DNA from: Hespellia stercorisuis DSM 15480
GTDB taxonomy: Bacteria; Bacillota; Clostridia; Lachnospirales; Lachnospiraceae
Direction: 5' to 3'
NCBI RefSeq assembly: GCF_900142165.1
Contig: NZ_FQZY01000010.1
Location: 47,495-111,494, forward strand
Length of the DNA stretch: 64,000 bases
Part shown: positions 54,159-60,759 of the stretch, one piece after another
How positions within the stretch are numbered: position 1 is the first letter of the stretch
Layout of the letters: the number at the start of each line of letters is the position of its first letter
The notes under the pieces: generated by a model
What the model was told of the DNA's origin: nothing
The model's input: only the letters and a program-made list of their open reading frames with translations
The model's database searches: none
Translations under genes and position numbers: made by a program

Positions 54159-54250
54159 TTACCGTGCATGGAAGTAAAGGTCTGGAGAACCTTTCGCTTG
54201 TTGTATGTGCATATTTTCGATTATATAGCTATGGGAGGGAGTCCGGCAAT

Positions 54251-54919
54251 ATGATTTTATACCACGGTTCGAGTGAGATTATCCAAAAGCCCATATATGG
54301 GAAAGGAAAAGAATATAATGATTATGGAAAAGGATTTTACTGTACAGAGCATATGGAATTAGCCAGAGAATGGGCCTGTACAGAGGAACAGGACGGCTAT
54401 GCAAATAAGTATGAGTTTGATTTAAACCAGATGAAAATACTGAATCTTTTCACCCAAAAGGATGCGACGCTTTGCTGGCTTGCGTTGTTAACGGAATACC
54501 GGGAGATTCGATTGTCCACACCGGTTATGAAGCAGGCATATCAGTGGCTGCAGAGCAACTATCATCTTGACATTCAGGAATATGATGTGATTATTGGATA
54601 TCGTGCAGATGATTCCTATTTTAGCTTTGCAAGAGCTTTTCTTAATAATACAATATCTTTTGGGCAGCTGTCCTATGCTATGAGACTGGGAAAACTGGGA
54701 GAACAATATGTATTAAAGAGTGAGAAGGCGTTTCGTACTATTCAGTTTGTGGATGCAATTCGGGCAGAACGGGAAGAGTACTTCGTGAAACGAAAGTCCA
54801 GAGATGATGATGCACGTGAAGCCTTTTTCAGGGAAATGAACAAAGCGGATATGGAAGGAACTTATGTGATGGATTTAATCAGAAATGAGGTGAGCAGGGA
54901 TGACCCACGCATACAGTGA
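54251..54919 (+). CDS. DUF3990 protein, putative ADP-ribosyltransferase-fold toxin
   Basis: A 222-residue protein of the DUF3990 type. Its start LYHGSSEIIQKP and GKGFYCTEHMELAREWA resemble ADP-ribosyltransferases of the His-Tyr-Glu class: His5 in YHGS, Tyr30 in GKGFYCT, and a later LGEQYVLKS with Glu151/Gln152 as candidate third residue. ATG 54251 follows GGGAGGGAG; a frame extending to 54128 overlaps the terminator and is not adopted. It overlaps a HTH-protein gene by 20 bp, as in toxin-antitoxin loci. The ADP-ribosyltransferase fold is a family-level expectation and the toxin role is inference. Confidence 0.75.
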   Translation: MILYHGSSEIIQKPIYGKGKEYNDYGKGFYCTEHMELAREWACTEEQDGYANKYEFDLNQMKILNLFTQKDATLCWLALLTEYREIRLSTPVMKQAYQWLQSNYHLDIQEYDVIIGYRADDSYFSFARAFLNNTISFGQLSYAMRLGKLGEQYVLKSEKAFRTIQFVDAIRAEREEYFVKRKSRDDDAREAFFREMNKADMEGTYVMDLIRNEVSRDDPRIQ

Positions 54920-55535
54920 GCACTATTTGGATGATGCAAGAGAAAATTTGGGTGAGATGGTAGACTATGCAGTGAATGCGTGTCATTTGGACATCGATGA
55001 ATTCTGGGAAATGTTTTTGGTGAGCGGCTATGCACATTCCTTTGAGGTTGGAAATCCGAAGATTATTTGTGGACATTCAGGGACAGAATTGGTATACGAA
55101 GTGCTCCGGAAAATAGGAATTGAGATGGAATTTCCTAAGCCACAGGTGGAATATGACTATTCACCGGAGTATTGGTCTGGTTGGATATTGGCTTATTATC
55201 AATGGAACATTGGGATGCCTTTTCAGGAAATCTACAAATATATGAAAATGTATGAGTTGGCGAATCTCTATCATCCACTGCATGAAGCACCGGAGCAGAA
55301 AGTAATCGGTGCAATCAGTGAAAGAATCCGGCTGTTAAGCTATGCCACGAAGCTTCAACAGCTTCGCAAGGCAAGCGGATATTCACAGCGGGAGCTTGCA
55401 GAAAAGTCAGGTGTCAGTATTCGTATGATCCAACAGTATGAAACGCAGACGAAGGACATAAGTAAGGCGGCGGGGGGAACAATACGGGCATTGGCAAACG
55501 TACTTGGATGCAGGATGGAAGATCTTGTATGCTAG
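54900..55535 (+). CDS. HTH (XRE) protein, putative partner of the DUF3990 protein
   Basis: A 211-residue protein. The N-terminal ~130 residues have an uncharacterised domain (DARENLGEMVDYAVN, EFWEMFLVSGYAHSFE, EYWSGWILAYYQWNIGMPF). The C-terminal ~60 residues are an XRE-type helix-turn-helix (LQQLRKASGYSQRELAEKSG, MIQQYETQTKD). It overlaps the DUF3990 gene by 20 bp and uses a GAGGTGAG site. It could bind and repress its own operon and neutralise the partner protein. Its stop codon and that of the convergent LysR remnant share the sequence CTAG. Confidence 0.75.
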   Translation: MTHAYSEHYLDDARENLGEMVDYAVNACHLDIDEFWEMFLVSGYAHSFEVGNPKIICGHSGTELVYEVLRKIGIEMEFPKPQVEYDYSPEYWSGWILAYYQWNIGMPFQEIYKYMKMYELANLYHPLHEAPEQKVIGAISERIRLLSYATKLQQLRKASGYSQRELAEKSGVSIRMIQQYETQTKDISKAAGGTIRALANVLGCRMEDLVC

Positions 55536-56377
55536 AATAACCAGCGTTTCGCATAATCCTGCGTGAACGCAATAAATTTTTCCACACGGCTGTTTACGTA
55601 TTTTCCCTTTTGCCATACGATCCCGATTTCCTGTTCGATTGTCGGTGAAATCGGGATTCCGATATTTTCAGGCATCGTATCAAGGAGTAAAGAATAAAGA
55701 CAGGCACCGCCCAGATTATGCTTTAGAAAATTGCGAATGGTATGCAGCTGGCTCGCACGCATGATGATGTTGGGGGCGATTCCTGCATTTTCAAAGAGCT
55801 TGTGGAACATACTGTTTTGTACAGAGTCGGTATTATACATCATAATCGGTTCATCTTTCAGCATCTCTATTGTGATGCTCTTTTCATCCGCGAGGTGATG
55901 TTCTGGTGAGACACAGAATATAATCTTGTCAGATAAAATCTTATAAGAATTCAATTTATCAATTTCATAAAAATTCATATTAACAAGTGCCAGATCCAAA
56001 ACATCTTCCTGCACCAGCTTTGCCGCGCGAATGGACCCATATTCAAACAGTTCCACAGGAATGTCCGGATATTGTTTTTGAAACTCAATGAGCATATCCG
56101 GAAAGAAAATCGTGCTAAGGAGAGGCGGAATCCCAATTCGGATTGGAATCACCTGTTTTCCGATGTCAGTCAATTCAGAGGAGGTCTGATTAATGGTCTT
56201 CAATAACCTGGAGGCTTTCTGATAGAAGAGTTCCCCTTCTTTTGTCAGTGTCATGTGATTCTTTGTGCGGGTAAACAGGCTGACTGAAAACTCTTTTTCC
56301 AATTCATTGATTGCATTTGAAATCGCAGGTGGTGTTACAAATAATTGCTGGGAAGCCTGTGCGATACTGTGATGTCG
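55532..56377 (-). pseudogene. LysR-family regulator, 5' end lost
   Basis: A LysR protein whose HTH is partly present. Reading upstream from the TTG at 56302, the frame stays open through VTPPAISNAINELEKEFSV and QASQQLFV, and upstream to HHSIA. It then meets a stop at about 56,391. The usual first ~15-20 residues of a LysR regulator are absent. The substrate domain is complete (ILSDKIIFCVSPEHHLADEK, PIMMYNTDS, NLGGACLYSLLL). A short open frame could start at TTG 56302, but a working HTH would be lacking. It probably once regulated the adjacent tartrate genes. Confidence 0.8.
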
Positions 56378-56484
56378 GCGGATACAAATTTATGGATTAT
56401 GCAAAAGCGGGTTTCCCACTGATTATTATTGCTACTGTTGTGAGTATGGTTATTCTTCCAATTGCATTTCCATTCTTCCCATGA
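56375..56484 (+). pseudogene. C-terminal remnant of a DASS/SLC13 anion transporter
   Basis: The plus-strand frame from 56,377 encodes GYKFMDYAKAGFPLIIIATV and ends in a hydrophobic stretch with ILPIAFPFFP and a stop at 56,482-56,484. This matches the last segment of DASS (divalent anion:Na+ symporter) proteins such as the tartrate/succinate transporter TtdT. Only about 36 codons remain. Immediately upstream is the LysR remnant on the opposite strand, so the junction at ~56,375-56,380 looks like a deletion scar. Confidence 0.7.
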
Positions 56485-56548
56485 TGGATGAAATTATAGG
56501 ATTTGGAATGTGGTTTGAAAAATAATAAAAAAGAGAAGGAGATTAAAA

Positions 56549-57448
56549 ATGGATAAGAAAGAACAAGTAGAGCAGCTTACCAATTATATGGCCAATTTTG
56601 TGTCTTACATTGCAAAAGTGCTGCCGGATGACATTATTGAGAAATTAGATGAGCTTGCAGAAAAAGAGGACAGCCCTCTCTCTAAGGTTATCTATGAGAC
56701 CATGAAAAAGAATCAGGTTTTAGCAAAAGAGCTGAACAGACCAAGCTGTCAGGACACCGGAGTATTACAGTTTTGGGTAAAATGCGGAACAAAATTTCCA
56801 TTGATCGGTGAGTTAGAGGCACTGTTAAAAGAAGCAGTTGTAAAATCTACATTTGAAGCACCACTTCGTCACAACAGCGTAGAAACCTTTGATGAGTACA
56901 ATACCGGAAAGAATGTTGGAAAAGGGACACCAACCGTATTCTGGGATATCGTTCCGGACAGCGATCAGTGTGAAATCTATTCTTACATGGCAGGCGGCGG
57001 TTGTACCCTTCCCGGAAAAGCAATGGTATTAATGCCGGGGGCAGGATACGAAGGTGTAACAAAATTCGTTATGGATGTTATGACGTCTTATGGTCTGAAT
57101 GCATGTCCACCACTCTTAGTAGGAGTTGGCGTAGCAACGTCAGTCGAGACAGCAGCACTGCTTTCCAAGAAAGCACTTATGAGACCACTGGGAAGCCACA
57201 ATGACAATGCAAATGCAGCATCCATGGAGAAGCTGCTGGAAGATGGAATCAATTCCATCGGTTTAGGACCACAGGGAATGGGCGGAAACTATTCCGTTAT
57301 GGGTGTTCATATCGAAAACACAGCAAGACATCCATCTGCAATTGGAGTTGCTGTAAATGTAGGATGCTGGTCTCACAGACGTGGACACATCATTTTTGAT
57401 AAGGATCTTAACTACACAATCATAACACATTCGGGGATGACGTTATAA
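56549..57448 (+). CDS. ttdA: L(+)-tartrate dehydratase alpha subunit
   Basis: A 299-residue protein closely resembling E. coli TtdA. The segments [56 protein letters not shown] and [19 protein letters not shown] align in order, including the Fe-S cysteine positions. It forms an iron-sulfur dehydratase with TtdB that converts L-tartrate to oxaloacetate; related enzymes act on fumarate. The gene follows the transporter remnant by 64 bp, with AGAAGGAG upstream. Its former promoter may have been deleted. Confidence 0.92.
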   Translation: MDKKEQVEQLTNYMANFVSYIAKVLPDDIIEKLDELAEKEDSPLSKVIYETMKKNQVLAKELNRPSCQDTGVLQFWVKCGTKFPLIGELEALLKEAVVKSTFEAPLRHNSVETFDEYNTGKNVGKGTPTVFWDIVPDSDQCEIYSYMAGGGCTLPGKAMVLMPGAGYEGVTKFVMDVMTSYGLNACPPLLVGVGVATSVETAALLSKKALMRPLGSHNDNANAASMEKLLEDGINSIGLGPQGMGGNYSVMGVHIENTARHPSAIGVAVNVGCWSHRRGHIIFDKDLNYTIITHSGMTL

Positions 57449-58074
57449 TGTTGGAAATGAAAGATGGAAAGAAAACTTTGACAACGCCAATTTCAGCAGA
57501 AGATCTTGCTGACATTCATATTGGAGATATTATTTACTTAAACGGAAGCATGACTACCTGCAGAGACGTGGCGCATAGAAGGCTGGTGGAAGCGGGACGT
57601 GAGCTTCCGGTAGATGTAAGAGACGCAGCCATTTTCCATGCAGGCCCCATCATCCGTCCATTGGAGAATGACAAATTCGAGATGGTTTCTGTAGGACCGA
57701 CAACCAGTATGCGTATGGAAAAATTTGAGAAAGAATTTGTTGAGCAGACTGGCGTAAAAGTAATCATTGGCAAGGGTGGTATGGGACCGAATACAGAATA
57801 TGCATGCAAGAACTACAAAGCAATTCACTGTGTATTTTCGGCCGGAAATGCCGTTGTCGCAGCCACGGAGGTAGAAGAAATTGTTGACGCACAGTGGAGA
57901 GACCTTGGAATGCCTGAGACCTTATGGCACTGCCGCGTAAAAGAATTTGGGCCACTGATCGTATCAATCGATACAGAGGGAAGGAACCTTTTTGAAGAAA
58001 ACAAAGTGATTTTCAATGAGAAAAAAGATAAAGCAATTGAAGAAATCTGTAAACATGTAGGATTTATCAAATAA
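57448..58074 (+). CDS. ttdB: L(+)-tartrate dehydratase beta subunit
   Basis: A 208-residue beta subunit of the class I fumarase/tartrate dehydratase family. [44 protein letters not shown] and [19 protein letters not shown] are conserved. It overlaps the ttdA stop by one base (TAATG), so both subunits are made together. The C-terminal ends with a helix-rich ICKHVGFIK. It completes the dehydratase, although the nearby transporter and regulator are broken. Confidence 0.92.
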   Translation: MLEMKDGKKTLTTPISAEDLADIHIGDIIYLNGSMTTCRDVAHRRLVEAGRELPVDVRDAAIFHAGPIIRPLENDKFEMVSVGPTTSMRMEKFEKEFVEQTGVKVIIGKGGMGPNTEYACKNYKAIHCVFSAGNAVVAATEVEEIVDAQWRDLGMPETLWHCRVKEFGPLIVSIDTEGRNLFEENKVIFNEKKDKAIEEICKHVGFIK

Positions 58075-58114
58075 TAGTAATACAAGTCAACGAAAAACAA
58101 TCAAAATTTGCCAC

Positions 58115-58160
58115 AATGACCATGTATGGGAGGAATTGCCACTTCTTATGCATGGTCATT
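58115..58160 (+). repeat. 10-bp inverted repeat after ttdB
   Basis: AATGACCATG (58115-58124) and CATGGTCATT (58151-58160) are perfectly complementary with a 26-base gap. It may be a remnant terminator or an insertion-sequence end, and it overlaps the beginning of the transposase-like fragment. Confidence 0.5.
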
Positions 58161-58380
58161 TGTATTCACCAGTCATTTCTTTTATTCTTTGACGGATTGG
58201 ATTACCGAAATGGCAGATCCAAGAAATCAAAGCTATACCACGTATACTCAGGCGGATCTGGAATACATGGCAATCCTTAAAAATGAATTTGACTTAGAGG
58301 TAAAGAATGGTGTATTATATGCTGTGGCTGGTGTGCATTGTGGATATGTCGGTGCACTGGCGAAAGCAAAGGAGAAATAA
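58126..58380 (+). pseudogene. Transposase-like N-terminal fragment joined to an unrecognised tail
   Basis: An open frame of 84 codons. The stretch SLTDWITEMADPRNQSYTTY followed by TQADLEYMAILKN resembles the N-terminus of DDE transposases of the DDE_Tnp_1-associated type, although the family assignment is uncertain. After that the sequence changes to VKNGVLYAVAGVHCGYVGALA, which I do not recognise and which does not look like transposase. The frame has no clear ribosome site. It is most likely a relic of an insertion. The GtrA ribosome site lies inside its 3' end. Confidence 0.5.
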
Positions 58381-58388
58381 ATCAAATT

Positions 58389-58787
58389 ATGGAAAAGAAA
58401 ACATCATTATTTCAGCAGATACTCCGTTTTGGAGTCGTTGGAGGCGGCGCGTTTGTCATAGATTATGGAATTATGGTCTTCCTGACAGAAGTCGTAGGAA
58501 TCAACTACCTGTTATCCAGTGCCATTTCATTTACCGTTTCGGTTATATTTAATTATATATTAAGTGTCAAATGGGTGTTCAATGTCACCGGAGAGCGGAG
58601 CCAGAAACAGGATTTTGCAGTGTTTATCGTGCTTAGTATTATTGGACTTGGAATTAATTCACTGGTGATGTGGATCGGTGTCACGAAATTCGGGATCAAC
58701 TACATGATCACCAAGATTGGTGCAACTGCAATCGTGATGGTATATAATTTTATCACCAGAAAGGTTTTTCTGGAAAACGGAAAATAA
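58389..58787 (+). CDS. GtrA-family membrane protein
   Basis: A 132-residue protein with four membrane segments and the family features ILRFGVVGGGAFVIDYGIM, SFTVSVIFNYILSVKWVF and a C-terminal VYNFITRKVFLE. GtrA proteins flip polyprenyl-phosphate-linked sugars across the membrane in glycan modification. ATG 58389 follows AAAGGAG. No GtrB neighbour is present; a GtrB-like gene occurs at 32,191. A terminator follows 50 bp after the stop. Confidence 0.85.
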   Translation: MEKKTSLFQQILRFGVVGGGAFVIDYGIMVFLTEVVGINYLLSSAISFTVSVIFNYILSVKWVFNVTGERSQKQDFAVFIVLSIIGLGINSLVMWIGVTKFGINYMITKIGATAIVMVYNFITRKVFLENGK

Positions 58788-58839
58788 AGGCTTTTGTTGG
58801 AAAAAAGATAATTTTAGTTAAATAAAATCAATCAGAGGG

Positions 58840-58873
58840 AAAAGCAGGCACAAAAAAGTGCTTGCTTTTTTTT
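58840..58873 (+). terminator. Intrinsic terminator after the GtrA gene
   Basis: 12-bp stem AAAAGCAGGCAC / GTGCTTGCTTTT with one wobble and a 6-base loop, followed by a long T-run. Confidence 0.85.
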
Positions 58874-59042
58874 CTTGCTTGCAGTAATATACTAATTACT
58901 TCGATTCACATTCACAGTGAGTTGCATTTTCAAATTATATTGCAGAGGCGTTTTTCATAAAACGGAAGGCCGGAGCAATCGGGATGATATTCTATCCGCA
59001 TTTTCATTACGAAACATTGCAAAATTTTGATCGTTTACTTTA

Positions 59043-59180
59043 CCAGGTGCGAGAGTGTTTTCGCCTGCTTATTTGTTTAACCTCATCAAGGAAGTCCCCC
59101 ACTTCAAGTGTGAAGAACACGAAGTGGTGGGTGCGGGCTGGTAGGGAAAGCACCCGTAGGAGTTCATCTTTCGTAGACGG
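59043..59180 (+). ncRNA. Hairpin-rich non-coding segment, possibly an insertion-sequence (omegaRNA-like) remnant
   Basis: The segment has three consecutive stems: CAGGTGCGA/TCGCCTG (59045-59067), CCCCCACTTC-AA-GTGT / ACAC-GAAGTGGTGGG (59096-59131) and GGGTGC/GCACCC (59129-59155). The middle hairpin resembles right ends of IS200/IS605-type elements and their guide-like RNAs. No tnpA or tnpB gene is present. A short plus-strand frame covers it but looks like a chance translation. Function is unproven. Confidence 0.35.
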
Positions 59181-59210
59181 AACCAGCGATGTAGACAGGA
59201 CCGGGAAAAA

Positions 59211-59331
59211 CAAGTTTAAAGCAGGAAGAAAACAGGTTCAAAACAGGTTTTAATCAGGATCAAATCGGGATCAAGACAGGTTCAAATCAGAATCAAGACA
59301 GGTTCAAATCAGAATCAAGACAGAAACAAAA
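59211..59331 (+). repeat. Eleven tandem 11-bp repeats upstream of the pseudokinase gene
   Basis: Units such as CAGGTTCAAAT and CAGAATCAAGA repeat every 11 bp from 59211 to 59331, with the last pairs forming exact 22-bp copies. The tract ends 37 bp before the ATG of the next gene. The 11-bp period is close to one helical turn. Confidence 0.85.
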
Positions 59332-59367
59332 GGCAGTAAAGTAAACGGAATAAAGGGAGGAATTTAC

Positions 59368-60759
59368 ATGGAAGAGCTGGAAGGTTATGAGGTGATCCGC
59401 TTTCTGGAGCATGATGGAAGGTGCCACGTGTCTATGGATTTTGTGAAGGGGCAACTCCTGATCCGGCATTTGAAGGAGGAACCCCAGGTGACGAAAGCGC
59501 AGCTGTTTGAATGGCTGCGGAGTCTGGCAAGGCAGATTGAACAGTATCACAGGTGCAGAAAAAACCAGTGTTACCGCTATCTCAATCCGGAGAGTATTCT
59601 GGTGCGGGAGGACAAGAAGCTGCTGTTTCTGGATCTGGCAGCGGTCAGTAACGAGTTTGTCATACGGGACATGCAGAAGAGAGTCATGCGGAGGCATTTT
59701 GTGAAAAAAGTGCTGACGATGAGTGGCAATCCCAGGCTGGAGACAGATTTGTACAGTTTGGGAAAGTCAATGCAGTATATTCTTGCACACACGCAGGTGG
59801 AACCACCATTAAGCAGAACGGAAGAGCACCAATTATCAAAAATCATTTCAAAATGTCTAGGGGAGAACCCCAAAAGAACATATCAGGATTTCAATCAGAT
59901 CCAAAAGGAAATTCCAAGGATCCAACATCCAAAAATCAAAAAAATAAAAAAACAGGCAGTGGCAGCAGTTCTGGTGCTGTTGGTCGTGGCAGCAGGTGTG
60001 AATCATCTGACAGGGAGAGGCGGTGGCGACAGCGAGGGCAGTGCAGTCACAGGTGCAGCCGTGACAGTACCGGAGGAAAGCACGATCACGAAAGCAGAGG
60101 ATGCCGGGCAGGAGAATGCTGAGCAGAAAGATGCCGGGCAGAAAGATGCCGGGCAGGAGGATACCGGACAGGATGCTGCTGTGCAGAACAACAAAACAGT
60201 GCAGGATAGTAAAACAGCAGAAAATAGTGGCGTCGAGAAAGAAATGAAGAACATGCAGACGGAACTGGAGCAGATCGAGGAGGCCATACAGCAGAATACG
60301 ACGGCAGATAACAAGATCGTGATTGATCAGGCGAGAAGCCTGGAGAGTAAGCTGCTGCGGTATCTGGCGACGGCTTATGACCGGGAAGAAATGGTGGATG
60401 AAGCGATTGCAGCGTATGGGCAGGCATGTGCGATCGAGACGGATGGAACAATCTTAGAACAGCTTTACCAGCGCAGGGCAGATCTGGAAGAAAAAGCCGG
60501 AAAGCCGGAGCAAGCTCGCAGCACATACAGTGAAGCAATGGAAAAGCTGGAGAATACGCAAACAATCGGAGTCCGGTTCGCAGGCATGATCTGCGGTGAT
60601 ACGTCGTTGTCTGTGGAGGAGAAAAATAAATATCTGCAGCAGATTGTTGAGAGCGCCCCGGGCATTTTGTCGGAGAAAGCATTTCAGAAACTGCAGAGGG
60701 AGCAGGGAGTTCAGGTGGAAGGAGATAAGGTATGGATCGAAAAAGAAGAAAAAGAATAG
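59368..60759 (+). CDS. Membrane pseudokinase with helical/TPR-like C-terminal part
   Basis: A 463-residue protein. Residues ~1-180 look like a protein kinase fold in which the catalytic motifs have decayed: the HRD-like loop is YRYLNPESIL (residues ~68-77) and the DFG position reads LDLA (88-91). LETDLYSLGKSMQYIL resembles the kinase F-helix. A lysine-rich stretch and one membrane segment (196-213) follow, then a Q/D/G-rich repeated linker, a coiled-coil and a TPR-like helical region. EssB/YukC of type VII secretion has a similar plan, but no other secretion gene is nearby. GGGAGG lies 7 bp before the ATG. The next gene starts inside its 3' end. Confidence 0.7.
   Translation: MEELEGYEVIRFLEHDGRCHVSMDFVKGQLLIRHLKEEPQVTKAQLFEWLRSLARQIEQYHRCRKNQCYRYLNPESILVREDKKLLFLDLAAVSNEFVIRDMQKRVMRRHFVKKVLTMSGNPRLETDLYSLGKSMQYILAHTQVEPPLSRTEEHQLSKIISKCLGENPKRTYQDFNQIQKEIPRIQHPKIKKIKKQAVAAVLVLLVVAAGVNHLTGRGGGDSEGSAVTGAAVTVPEESTITKAEDAGQENAEQKDAGQKDAGQEDTGQDAAVQNNKTVQDSKTAENSGVEKEMKNMQTELEQIEEAIQQNTTADNKIVIDQARSLESKLLRYLATAYDREEMVDEAIAAYGQACAIETDGTILEQLYQRRADLEEKAGKPEQARSTYSEAMEKLENTQTIGVRFAGMICGDTSLSVEEKNKYLQQIVESAPGILSEKAFQKLQREQGVQVEGDKVWIEKEEKE

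Noticed and set aside
58981..59253. 89-codon open frame in the hairpin and repeat region
   Set aside because: The frame runs through hairpins and the 11-bp repeats, has no clear ribosome site and looks like chance translation.
59211..59331. CRISPR array
   Set aside because: The repeat unit is only 11 bp without spacers, and no cas genes are nearby.
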